From positions 310,001 through 374,000 of the forward strand of contig NZ_FTNM01000005.1 of the NCBI RefSeq assembly GCF_900156415.1: DNA of 64,000 nt. The letters run 5' to 3'. Shown piece after piece: positions 37,987 to 46,191 of this stretch (the first letter of the stretch is position 1; every line of letters starts with the position of its first letter). The position numbers and the translations under genes were made by a program. Origin of the DNA: Pontibacter lucknowensis (GTDB lineage: Bacteria > Bacteroidota > Bacteroidia > Cytophagales > Hymenobacteraceae). The notes beneath the pieces were generated by a model. That model did not search any database, had not been told where the DNA came from, and was given only the letters and a program-made list of their open reading frames with translations.

Positions 37987-39744
37987 TTACGAAGGCAGGT
38001 TCTTCATTTTGATATGCAGTTCATCCAACTGCGCATTGGCAATCGGTGATGGTGCGTCTATCATAACATCGCGACCTGAGTTGTTTTTCGGGAAAGCGAT
38101 GTAGTCGCGGATGGAGTCGGAGCCACCGAAGAGGGAGCACAGGCGGTCGAAGCCGAAGGCGATGCCACCGTGTGGCGGCGCACCGTACTCGAAGGCGTCC
38201 ATCAGGAAGCCAAACTGCGCTTTGGCCTCGTCGTTGCTAAAGCCTAGCAAACGGAACATCTGCTCCTGCAGACGGCGGTCGTGGATACGGATAGAACCAC
38301 CACCAACTTCCACACCGTTTATAACCATGTCATAGGCATTGGCGCGGATATCGCCCGGGCGGTCATCGATCAGCTCCAGGTCTTCTGGCTTCGGTGACGT
38401 GAAGGGATGGTGCATGGCATGGAATCGGTTGCTGTCTTCATCCCACTCCAGAAGCGGGAAGTCTACTACCCACAGTGGCGAGAACACGTTCTTGTCACGC
38501 AGTCCAAGGCGCTCGCCCATCTCCAGACGCAGTTCGTTCAGGGCCTTGCGTGTCTTGTCTCTGCCTCCGGCCAATACCAGAATCAAATCGCCTGGTTCAG
38601 CATTGAAAGCAGTAGCCCAGGCCTGCAGGTCCTCTACGGTATAAAACTTGTCTACAGATGACTTCACGGTGCCATCTTCCTGCACACGGGCGTATACCAG
38701 GCCGGTAGCTCCGATCTGCGGACGCTTCACAAAATCAGTCAGTTCGTCGAGTTGCTTGCGGGTGTAGCTGGCAGCGCCTTTGGCGTTTATACCTACTACC
38801 AATTCGGCATCGTCGAATACTTTAAAGCCTTTGTTCTTCACCAGCGGGTTCAGCTCCACAAAACGCATGTCGAAACGGGTGTCTGGCTTATCAGAACCGT
38901 AGAACTTCATCGCGTCAGCATAGGTCATGCGTGGCAGGTTGGCAATGTGTACGCCTTTTACTTTCAGGAAGAGATGACGAATCAGGCCTTCGAAGGTGTT
39001 CAGGATATCTTCCTGGGTTACGAATGAAAGCTCACAGTCTATTTGTGTAAACTCTGGCTGACGGTCAGCGCGCAAATCCTCGTCGCGGAAGCACTTTACG
39101 ATTTGGTAGTACTTGTCGAAACCAGAAACCATCAGGAGTTGCTTGAAGGTCTGCGGAGATTGTGGCAGGGCGTAGAACTCACCAGGGTTCATGCGGCTTG
39201 GCACCACGAAGTCGCGGGCACCTTCCGGCGTCGACTTGATCAGCACCGGAGTTTCTACCTCAATGAAATAATGCTCGTCCAGGTATGCACGCACGGCACG
39301 CATCATCTGGTGGCGCAGCTCCAGGTTCCGGCGCACAGGCGTACGGCGCAGGTCCAGGTAGCGGTACTTCATGCGCAGGTCATCACCACCGTCTGTTTCG
39401 TCCTCGATCATGAACGGAGGCAGTTTGGCCGCATTGAGCACTTCTATTTTGGAGGCATGAATCTCGATGTCGCCGGTTGGGATCTTGTCGTTCTTGGAGT
39501 AGCGCTCGATCACTTTGCCGATCACTTTGATCACGTACTCGCGGCCAAGACTGCGGGCCTCTTCAAATAAGTGGGCGGGTGTTACACCGTCTTCAAACGT
39601 GAGCTGTGTGATGCCGTAGCGGTCGCGCAGGTCAATCCAAAGCATGCCGCCCTTGTCGCGCAGGCGCTGTACCCAGCCTGTCAGTACAACTTCTTCACCT
39701 ACATTATCTATTCTTAGTTCACCGCAAGTATGTGTCCGGAGCAT
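37987..39744 (-). CDS. aspS: Aspartate--tRNA ligase
   Basis: Class II aminoacyl-tRNA synthetase charging tRNA-Asp. The ATG at 39744 ([10 protein letters not shown]) gives 585 residues and the normal N-terminus of the OB-fold anticodon domain; the frame extends to 39810 but without homology. Bacterial-type features are the motif 2 region [18 protein letters not shown], the GAD insertion domain at about 280-420, and motif 3 [15 protein letters not shown] near 530. A -7-like TACTTTTG on the minus strand lies at 39771-39778. Confidence 0.96.
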   Translation of the reverse strand: MLRTHTCGELRIDNVGEEVVLTGWVQRLRDKGGMLWIDLRDRYGITQLTFEDGVTPAHLFEEARSLGREYVIKVIGKVIERYSKNDKIPTGDIEIHASKIEVLNAAKLPPFMIEDETDGGDDLRMKYRYLDLRRTPVRRNLELRHQMMRAVRAYLDEHYFIEVETPVLIKSTPEGARDFVVPSRMNPGEFYALPQSPQTFKQLLMVSGFDKYYQIVKCFRDEDLRADRQPEFTQIDCELSFVTQEDILNTFEGLIRHLFLKVKGVHIANLPRMTYADAMKFYGSDKPDTRFDMRFVELNPLVKNKGFKVFDDAELVVGINAKGAASYTRKQLDELTDFVKRPQIGATGLVYARVQEDGTVKSSVDKFYTVEDLQAWATAFNAEPGDLILVLAGGRDKTRKALNELRLEMGERLGLRDKNVFSPLWVVDFPLLEWDEDSNRFHAMHHPFTSPKPEDLELIDDRPGDIRANAYDMVINGVEVGGGSIRIHDRRLQEQMFRLLGFSNDEAKAQFGFLMDAFEYGAPPHGGIAFGFDRLCSLFGGSDSIRDYIAFPKNNSGRDVMIDAPSPIANAQLDELHIKMKNLPS

Positions 39745-39907
39745 AAATGTCGTTTTGTTATGATGTAGTGCAAAAGTAATAATTGTTTCACTGCCATGCC
39801 TCGAAAACAAGCCTTCAGCATGTATAATCTTCTAACACAAATCCCAGGTATTGCCAAACACGTTACTATACCTGTAACTGGAATTACCTGAAACAAGAGC
39901 CACCACC

Positions 39908-39988
39908 ATGAAACGCAGTTTGTTCACTTTCCGAAACATCGCCTTAGCTATTATACTACTCGCCTTGTTGATGATGCTGGTGGGATAG
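39908..39988 (+). CDS. Candidate 26-residue single-helix membrane peptide
   Basis: ATG at 39908 to TAG at 39986. The peptide begins MKRSLFTFRN and then has one hydrophobic helix ending MMLVG: a short basic N-terminus plus one transmembrane span, the usual build of small membrane proteins. It lies in the gap between divergent aspS and the GDPD gene, with AAGAG 8-12 bases upstream. It could be real or chance; no homologue is known to me. Confidence 0.35.
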   Translation: MKRSLFTFRNIALAIILLALLMMLVG

Positions 39989-39997
39989 CCCTGCCTG

Positions 39998-40903
39998 TTA
40001 GTCATCTAAAAGCGAGCGCATACGCTTCACGTTATTCACTTGAATGGCGTCGGGCTCCATCTCCAGCATATTGGCGATGCTCCCTTTCGACTTGCCCCCA
40101 AACAGCACCACCTGCAAACCCCGCGCTTTCGCCCTGAGTAATTGCTCTCGGTTCACATGTTTTCCATTGGCAGTCACACCATGAAGCCTGTTGTCCAGTG
40201 CTTCCTGCGCCGAAAGGTCGAAGTCTTCACCAGCATCCAGCATCAGCTCTGCTTCCGGCTCCAGTTCCTGCACCGCGTGCAGTATGGCAGGCTGATTGAA
40301 AATAAATGTCAGTTTTTCAACAGGGTAGTTATATTTACGAAGCAAAGTCAGGATTGACTCGGCATAAAAGGTGTTACGGCTTGGGTCCTGGTTCCGGATA
40401 TCGATGTGCAGGTAGGGTAGCTCCGGGTACGTCTGGAAGCGCTGCAGCATGGCTTCCATCGTAATGATATTCTCACTGTGGAAAAGGTCGTATAACACTC
40501 CTCCCTTATACCTGGTACCAACCACTTCAGCAGCTGGCAAGTCTGCAATGATACCTACACCTTCACTCATCGTCTCCAGCGTATTGTCATGGTAGAGAAT
40601 CGGCACGCCGTCCAGGCTCACGTGCACATCCACTTCCACTCCATCAGCACCATCCTCTTCCATGGCTTTCACAATAGAAGCCATGCTGTTGGCGGGGAGC
40701 GGATTGTAAGGGTTCAAGGGGGAGAAAAAGCCTGAGCCCGCATGGCCTATCACGAGAATATTGCGGGAGTAAATGCCTGATTCGGGTTGCAGGATATTAT
40801 ACACACTCAATGCCAGCGTGATTATACCTAAAACCAGAATCAAAAGGGTAGTGCTTTTGCGTTCCAAAAAAGGTGTTTTGTTCTTCGGCTCAGTCAAATT
40901 CAT
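39998..40903 (-). CDS. Glycerophosphodiester phosphodiesterase, membrane-anchored
   Basis: Hydrolyses glycerophosphodiesters to glycerol-3-phosphate and an alcohol. From the ATG at 40903 it has 301 residues: a short cytoplasmic tail, one transmembrane helix at about 18-38, then a GDPD TIM barrel outside the cytoplasm. Catalytic and metal residues are visible in VIGHAGSG (His), DGVEVDVH (Glu, Asp) and YHDNTLE (His). A start at 40966 is possible but lengthens the tail. It is divergent from a GT22-like glycosyltransferase, which with GtrA downstream suggests a lipid or glycolipid context. Confidence 0.88.
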   Translation of the reverse strand: MNLTEPKNKTPFLERKSTTLLILVLGIITLALSVYNILQPESGIYSRNILVIGHAGSGFFSPLNPYNPLPANSMASIVKAMEEDGADGVEVDVHVSLDGVPILYHDNTLETMSEGVGIIADLPAAEVVGTRYKGGVLYDLFHSENIITMEAMLQRFQTYPELPYLHIDIRNQDPSRNTFYAESILTLLRKYNYPVEKLTFIFNQPAILHAVQELEPEAELMLDAGEDFDLSAQEALDNRLHGVTANGKHVNREQLLRAKARGLQVVLFGGKSKGSIANMLEMEPDAIQVNNVKRMRSLLDD

Positions 40904-40989
40904 ACACAAACTTAAGAGTATATCTTTTAACTTTGGAACGGATTTTCTTAAAAAATCAAAGGTCAATCCACATTACCTAATATTACTGT

Positions 40990-42612
40990 ATGTCATTCTC
41001 TCCCCAAACCGCTCCTGAAAAGCTCATGACTGCTGATCAGGTTGGCGTCCATAACAGGCTCATGGTGCCGCTGTCGCTGATTATGCTGATTGCCTTTGTC
41101 ATCCGCATGGTGGCCGCCTTCTTTTCAAAGGGCTTTGCCTTTCACGACGATCACTTCGACGTGATCACGATTGCGCAGCACTGGCTTTATGGCTTACCAT
41201 CGTGGCTGCACGAGCCTATGCCGCCGCGCCACAGTATGTTTTATGCAGGTATACACTACGGTTTGTTTTACCTGATGGAGAGCATTGGCATCACGAACCC
41301 GGATACCAAAATGACCCTTGTGCGGGTGCTGCACGGCCTGTATTCGCTGCTGATCGTGTATTACGGATACAAGATCACAGAGCGGCTTTCCAACCAGGCC
41401 AATGCTCGCATTGTGGGCCTGATGCTGGCGCTTATGTGGTTTATGCCCTTCATGAGTGTGCGTAACCTTGTGGAGATGGTGTGCATCCCACCCTACCTGG
41501 CAGCCTTCTATTTCATGCTGAAGCAGGATGACCGCAACAGAAACTGGCATTACCTGTGGGCAGGGGCGCTGTTTGCACTGGCCTTTGTATTCCGTTATCA
41601 TGCAGCACTCTTTTTAGGCGGTGCCGGACTGGTATTGCTTTACCGTCGTCAGTGGAAGGATATCATTTGGCTGGCGTTGGGCTTTGTACTCATGGCCACG
41701 CTGATCCAGGGCACCATTGACTTGATCTTCTTCGACTATCCTTTCCACTCGGTAGTCACCTATTTCTTCTACAACGCCGACAATGCTTACAACTACAGCA
41801 CCGGACCGGTATACCGTTTCCTGCTGACCATACTGGGCTTCATGGTCCCTCCCATCAGCGTATACCTGCTGCTGGGCTACAGCCGCACGGCCAGGCTGGC
41901 ACCTATGCTCTTCTGGGCCGGGCTGCTGTTTTTTGTAGTACACTCACTGTTCCCGAACAAGCAGGAGCGCTTCATTTTACCGCTTTTCCCGCTTATCATG
42001 ATTTTGGGCGTCATCGGCTGGCAGGACTTCGTGCGTACAGCTAAGTTCTGGCAGCGACGCAAAAAGCTGCTCGCAGCCAGCTGGGCTTTTTTCTGGATAC
42101 TCAACATAGTGGTAGCCGTGGCGATGTCCTTCACCTATACCAAAAAGAGCCGCATAGCACCGCTGGTATACCTGTCTGAAAAGCAGGATATGGATGCGGT
42201 ACTGCTCGAGTTTGGCAACTCATCCATGAAGCAGCCGCCACTCTATTACCTGAACCGCCTGGCAGCCGAGTTTCACGAGTACCACTTCAACTACAAGCGC
42301 GACTGGGACGAGTACAAGGCCGGTAAGCCGCTTCCACAGGATTTTGCGATGACCTACAGCCTGAACGGGGAAAAGTCGCTGGACAGCCTGCAAACAGAGC
42401 TGAGCCTCTATCCTTATCAACCAGACTATGTTATAGTGGTGGGCCAGAAAGACATGGAAGAGCGCATGCAACGCATTAATAGCCTATACCCTGCACTGGA
42501 GCTGGAAACGACTATCACGCCTTCGCTCTACGACCGTGTGCTGCACTTCCTGAACCCGCGTGTGCACAAAGACGAACATGTGCGCATCTACCGCGTCCAA
42601 GACCAGAATTAG
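40990..42612 (+). CDS. Integral membrane glycosyltransferase, GT22/Alg9-like (GT-C fold)
   Basis: Polytopic membrane protein of 540 residues with about ten helices. The extracytoplasmic loop after helix 1 has a DD pair (FHDDHFD at about 57-63), the expected catalytic site of GT-C enzymes using polyprenyl-phosphate sugars. SLFPNKQERFILPLFPL at about 318-334 resembles the HKE.RF signature of GT22 mannosyltransferases. The C-terminal 150 residues are soluble and probably periplasmic. The next gene, GtrA, overlaps its stop by 4 bp from the other strand. Donor and acceptor are unknown. Confidence 0.75.
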   Translation: MSFSPQTAPEKLMTADQVGVHNRLMVPLSLIMLIAFVIRMVAAFFSKGFAFHDDHFDVITIAQHWLYGLPSWLHEPMPPRHSMFYAGIHYGLFYLMESIGITNPDTKMTLVRVLHGLYSLLIVYYGYKITERLSNQANARIVGLMLALMWFMPFMSVRNLVEMVCIPPYLAAFYFMLKQDDRNRNWHYLWAGALFALAFVFRYHAALFLGGAGLVLLYRRQWKDIIWLALGFVLMATLIQGTIDLIFFDYPFHSVVTYFFYNADNAYNYSTGPVYRFLLTILGFMVPPISVYLLLGYSRTARLAPMLFWAGLLFFVVHSLFPNKQERFILPLFPLIMILGVIGWQDFVRTAKFWQRRKKLLAASWAFFWILNIVVAVAMSFTYTKKSRIAPLVYLSEKQDMDAVLLEFGNSSMKQPPLYYLNRLAAEFHEYHFNYKRDWDEYKAGKPLPQDFAMTYSLNGEKSLDSLQTELSLYPYQPDYVIVVGQKDMEERMQRINSLYPALELETTITPSLYDRVLHFLNPRVHKDEHVRIYRVQDQN

Positions 42613-43004
42613 CGGGTAAAGGTATAGAGGTAATTGAGCAGGAAGTTCCAGATAAACACCACCACAATGGCGATAAATTTGGAAATGTAGAAGTTGAGTT
42701 TAACCTTCTCGGTCAGTAGGTATACGATCAGGTTGTTGATGATCAACCCGGCCACAGCCACCAGCAGGAACTTGGAAAACTGCCAACCGATTTCAGGGTC
42801 CATGCTATGGAAGGTCCAGAGGCGGTTGAGGATGTAGTTGTTGATGCTGGCCAGGATGAAGCCCAGGCTGTTAGCCACATACTTGTTCCAGCGCAGCTTC
42901 TCCTTCACCAGAAAGGTCACACCAAAATCAATGACAAGACCGGTAAAGCCTACCAAGCCAAACTTCAGGAATTTAAGAAAGAAAGCGCCTATACCTTCGG
43001 ACAT
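42609..43004 (-). CDS. GtrA family membrane protein
   Basis: Four-helix membrane protein (131 residues from the ATG at 43004; the frame continues to a TTG at 43025). GtrA proteins are thought to flip or hold polyprenyl-phosphate-linked sugars. Signature segments are KFGLVGFTGLVIDFGVTFLV, NSLGFILASINNYILNRLWTF and KFIAIVVVFIWNFLLNYLYTF. It is convergent with the GT-C glycosyltransferase, overlapping by 4 bp, a pairing that fits shared work on a lipid-linked sugar. Confidence 0.87.
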   Translation of the reverse strand: MSEGIGAFFLKFLKFGLVGFTGLVIDFGVTFLVKEKLRWNKYVANSLGFILASINNYILNRLWTFHSMDPEIGWQFSKFLLVAVAGLIINNLIVYLLTEKVKLNFYISKFIAIVVVFIWNFLLNYLYTFTR

Positions 43005-43537
43005 GCCGGCAGTTGGAGTGTGCAACTGATTTAACCTACGATTTAGCAGGTAAAATTAAGAACTTTAGTACATAGTGACAACTTCAATTAAGCGAAGCAT
43101 AGACAGCTTTAGTCGATAAATTACATCTATTTGTATAGTATATTTTGATATATCTGACTAAGCTGCTTACTTAGTGTTGCTTAGGTATAGCCCTGCAAAA
43201 CCTTGGCTTAGAATACCACTCCCCTAGTACCTGACATGGTTTTCTGATAGAATTTTTATGCTATATTCGCGCCGCGCTCACAAACGCAGTACGACTGTTG
43301 CATATCGGAGCAGTTTGTACTGGAAGTGATTCCCGACTTTTCTTTTTACTACTGTTAAACTTTTTAGGACTTGGCACGGTTAAGAAGTCATCATTGAAAA
43401 CACGACTCAGTTTTTGATAACTGACTTAAAAATATTGCTTTGGAGCTCCCCGCTCCGGCAATTATAGGTACACTTGTTTAAGGTGAGATGTAAGTAAGTT
43501 GCCGACTTGCAACCAAAAAACACAACAACACAACCAA
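43005..43537. other. Gene-free intergenic region
   Basis: The largest gap in the window. No open frame of note, no tRNA-like clover or CCA end, and no recognised RNA family. It is AT-rich to about 43250, then holds a GC-rich stretch (ATTCGCGCCGCGCTC near 43266) that could be structured, and GAGCTCCCCGCTC near 43443. It ends in the terminator at 43538. A non-coding RNA is possible but unsupported. Confidence 0.4.
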
Positions 43538-43570
43538 AGAGAAGCCATACCTACTAGGTATGGCTTCTCT
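43538..43570. terminator. Hairpin terminator of the DUF937 gene
   Basis: AGAGAAGCCATACCT, ACT loop, AGGTATGGCTTCTCT: a perfect 15-bp stem. It contains a head-to-head pair of ATACCT/AGGTAT. T-runs are weak on both sides. Confidence 0.8.
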
Positions 43571-43590
43571 TATTTCGGCCCTCCTGTAGC

Positions 43591-44022
43591 TTATTTAAAA
43601 AGCCCTCCGAGCTTATCTCCCATGCCTTTGGGCAGTTTATCGGTCAATCCACCGCCCAGCATCCCCATCAGATCCGACTGGCTGTTGACGTTGCCGCCGA
43701 TCTTGTTCATCAGAAAGGACACGACAAAGGGCCCCACCTGCTTTGCCACAGACTCCGGTATACCTACTTTAGAAGTCAGATCCCCTATATAGTTTTGGAT
43801 GGTACTGTTCATGGCCTGGCTGTCCTGAGGCGCTTTCTGACCTTTCAGCATGTTCATGATCCCCCCGGCATCTCCCCCCGAAGCCTCTTTCTTCAGGCCC
43901 TCCGTTACATGGTCCTTAGCCAGATCCACGGACTGGTTGGCTTGTCCTGAGTCAATATTGAACTTGTCCTGCAGTTCGCCAGTCAGTTGTCCTTTTACGC
44001 TGTTGATGATGTTTCCTAACAT
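43591..44022 (-). CDS. DUF937 family protein
   Basis: Small soluble protein of 143 residues, Gly-, Met- and Gln-rich, without signal peptide. It starts MLGNIINSVKGQLTGELQDKF and contains helical repeats such as VAKQVGPFVVSFLMNKIGGN, followed by GMLGGGLTDKLPKGMGDKL, the pattern of the DUF937 family. Function is unknown. Monocistronic, with a long leader-free gap to the next gene. Confidence 0.8.
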   Translation of the reverse strand: MLGNIINSVKGQLTGELQDKFNIDSGQANQSVDLAKDHVTEGLKKEASGGDAGGIMNMLKGQKAPQDSQAMNSTIQNYIGDLTSKVGIPESVAKQVGPFVVSFLMNKIGGNVNSQSDLMGMLGGGLTDKLPKGMGDKLGGLFK

Positions 44023-44228
44023 AGCTTTTACGTTTACATGATATTTAATTTCAGGCAGCTGGAATTATACCGCTAAACTCAGCTGTTTCATTTTTAACGT
44101 CATTCACCCACAGAAGATATAAAACCACAGAGCGCACGCTCTGATCAGGCACTGCTGCAGCTTTGGCAAAATAATTGCTACTGTCTATCACAGTCCTTAT
44201 TATTTGATACCTTTGCCCGAACAACCCT

Positions 44229-44786
44229 ATGAACATGCGCTACTTAGCCTTTTTAGCTATTATCCTGATTGCCGGCGTAGCCCTGGCTGATACTAAACTT
44301 AAGAAAACCCAGATCACCAAGGAGGTCAGCATCATGCTGCCCCGCGACTTTACGCCGCTCCCTGACGATGGTATTGCCCGCAAGTACCCGGCAGCCAACC
44401 GACCTGTGGCCGTTTACTCCAGCCCCAATGGCCAGGTGGATTTCAGCATGACACAGAAGCGGTCGCAGTTTGGCGCTCAGGACTTGAAAATGCTTCGCGA
44501 TGTGTACAAGGCTAACCTGCTGGAGCGCTTCACGAAGGTGGATTTTATCAGAGATGAAGTAGCCACGATCAATGGCCGCGATTACATTGTGTTTGAGTTT
44601 GTATCAGTGATGGCCGATGAGCGCTCTGGCAGTCACCTGTCACCGGTGCAGAAGTATAGCATCATGCAGTACACCGTGCAGGGTAATCAGTTGATGGTCT
44701 TCTCTATGCACATGCCATTTATGATGAAGAACAACTGGCAGGACACAGCCCGCGAGATTATGGGCTCAGTTAGAATAAAAACGTAA
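44229..44786 (+). CDS. Hypothetical exported protein
   Basis: A 185-residue protein with a signal peptide (cleavage near LAD, residue 21), probably periplasmic. After it, VSIMLPRDFTPLPDDGIARKYPAANRP and the later GRDYIVFEFVS and QLMVFSMHMP strands suggest a mixed alpha/beta fold similar to stress-response proteins that begin with a short peptide. I do not recognise a family. TACCTTTG at 44208-44215 could be the -7 element, 14 bp before the start. Confidence 0.7.
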   Translation: MNMRYLAFLAIILIAGVALADTKLKKTQITKEVSIMLPRDFTPLPDDGIARKYPAANRPVAVYSSPNGQVDFSMTQKRSQFGAQDLKMLRDVYKANLLERFTKVDFIRDEVATINGRDYIVFEFVSVMADERSGSHLSPVQKYSIMQYTVQGNQLMVFSMHMPFMMKNNWQDTAREIMGSVRIKT

Positions 44787-44817
44787 AAGCGAACTAAACC
44801 CTATACCTGGTTACTGA

Positions 44818-44849
44818 GGCCCCTCCTTTCCCGGAGGGGCTTTTTTTTG
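44818..44849 (+). terminator. Intrinsic terminator
   Basis: GCCCCTCC, TTTCC loop, GGAGGGGC, followed by eight T. Strong. Confidence 0.93.
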
Positions 44850-44887
44850 TATCTTGTGCAAAAGCAAACACCAATACACTTATACCT

Positions 44888-45337
44888 GTGGACTTACTTT
44901 CTATACACAGCGACGATCACTTTATGCAGGAGGCTTACCGACAGGCAACTTACGCCTTCGAAGAGGGGGAGATTCCGATTGGAGCCGTGGTCGTGAGCAA
45001 CAACCGTATCATTGCCAAAGCCTACAACCAGACCGAAAAGCTGAATGACGTAACAGCCCATGCCGAGATGCTGGCCCTCACCGCCGCTGCCGAGTACTTG
45101 GGTAATAAATATCTGCACGACTGCACCCTGTATGTGACCGTGGAGCCTTGTGTGATGTGCGCTGGCGCCAGCTACTGGGCACAGCTCAAGCGGGTAGTGT
45201 TCGGAACACCTGAACCGAAGCGTGGTTACAGACGGGTAGGAAATCTGCTGCACCCCAAAACGGAGATGGTGAGTGGTGTTATGGCGCAGGAGTGCGCCGA
45301 ACTGATGGCTTCGTTCTTTGCAGCCAAAAGAAAATAA
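44888..45337 (+). CDS. tadA: tRNA-specific adenosine deaminase TadA
   Basis: Converts adenosine 34 to inosine in tRNA-Arg(ACG). 149 residues from a GTG start at 44888; an ATG at 44924 would cut the first helix. Zinc and catalytic motif HAEMLAL is near residue 57 and PCVMCAG near 87. EEGEIPIGAVVV and the C-terminal FFAAKRK helix are typical of TadA. It lies directly upstream of sodA, whose promoter sits in its 3' end. Distinct from the Fcy1-like deaminase at 10.6 kb. Confidence 0.92.
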   Translation: MDLLSIHSDDHFMQEAYRQATYAFEEGEIPIGAVVVSNNRIIAKAYNQTEKLNDVTAHAEMLALTAAAEYLGNKYLHDCTLYVTVEPCVMCAGASYWAQLKRVVFGTPEPKRGYRRVGNLLHPKTEMVSGVMAQECAELMASFFAAKRK

Positions 45338-45346
45338 CTATCTTTG
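45317..45346 (+). promoter_or_regulatory. Promoter for sodA
   Basis: TTTG at 45317-45320, 18 bp, then TATCTTTG at 45339-45346. It overlaps the last codons of tadA and leaves a leader of about 75 bp before sodA. Confidence 0.6.
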
Positions 45347-45426
45347 AAACTCACATTTCAAATGCATACGTACACCTATAAATCTGTACGCATGCTATTT
45401 TTTCACACATAAAACCACATAAAACT

Positions 45427-46035
45427 ATGGCTTTCGAATTACCGAAACTACCTTACGCCTATGACGCGCTTGAACCACATATTGATGCGCGCACGATGGA
45501 AATCCACCATACGAAGCACCACCAGGCATATACCGACAACCTGAATAAGGCAATTGCGGGCACTGAGATGGAGAACATGAGCATTGAGGAGATCATGCGC
45601 AATGTAAAAGAAGACAACAAAGCCGTTCGCAACAATGGTGGTGGTTACTACAACCACAACCTGTTCTGGACGATCCTTTCTCCAAACGGCGGTGGTCAGC
45701 CTTCAGGCGAGATAGCTGATGCCATCAACTCTGCTTTTGGTTCTTTTGACCAGATGAAAGAGAAGTTCAATGCGGCTGCAGCTACACGCTTCGGCTCTGG
45801 CTGGGCCTGGCTTTGCGTAAAAGACGGCAAGCTGGAGATTTGCTCTACACCAAACCAGGACAACACCCTGATGTCATTCGCTGAAGGATGCGGCGGTCAG
45901 CCAATCCTGGGTCTTGACGTATGGGAGCACGCTTACTACCTGAACTACCAGAACCGTCGTCCGGACTATATCAACGCGTTCTGGAATGTGGTGAACTGGG
46001 AAGAAGTAACCCGTCGCTACAACGAAGCGAAGTAA
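45427..46035 (+). CDS. sodA: Superoxide dismutase, Mn/Fe type
   Basis: Cytoplasmic dismutase of 202 residues turning superoxide into peroxide and oxygen. Metal ligands are His27 (EIHHTKHH), His76-77 region (YYNHNLFW), and Asp and His in [15 protein letters not shown] and PNQDNTLM with RFGSGWAWL resemble Mn-type enzymes, but metal choice cannot be settled by eye. The stop TAA begins AAGGTATACCT, a palindromic double copy of the repeated heptamer, just before the terminator. Confidence 0.94.
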   Translation: MAFELPKLPYAYDALEPHIDARTMEIHHTKHHQAYTDNLNKAIAGTEMENMSIEEIMRNVKEDNKAVRNNGGGYYNHNLFWTILSPNGGGQPSGEIADAINSAFGSFDQMKEKFNAAAATRFGSGWAWLCVKDGKLEICSTPNQDNTLMSFAEGCGGQPILGLDVWEHAYYLNYQNRRPDYINAFWNVVNWEEVTRRYNEAK

Positions 46036-46055
46036 GGTATACCTGATACTTCATA

Positions 46056-46091
46056 CAAGAAAGCCCCACCTCAAGAGGTGGGGCTTTCTTG
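46056..46091. terminator. Terminator between sodA and dsbD
   Basis: CAAGAAAGCCCCACCT, CAAG loop, AGGTGGGGCTTTCTTG: a perfect 16-bp stem with U-run potential both ways. Confidence 0.92.
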
Positions 46092-46191
46092 TTTCTGCCC
46101 CCACAGTGTGCGTAGTTCCTGTGAAAGCCTGTATTTTCCCGTATCGGGGGCAAGACACTCACAGGCCTGGAAGACACTGTGAGGTCTACCG

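Noticed and set aside
43005..43590. tRNA, tmRNA or RNase P RNA in the large gap
   Set aside because: No T-loop GTTCRANNC pattern, no CCA end and none of the remembered conserved cores were found.
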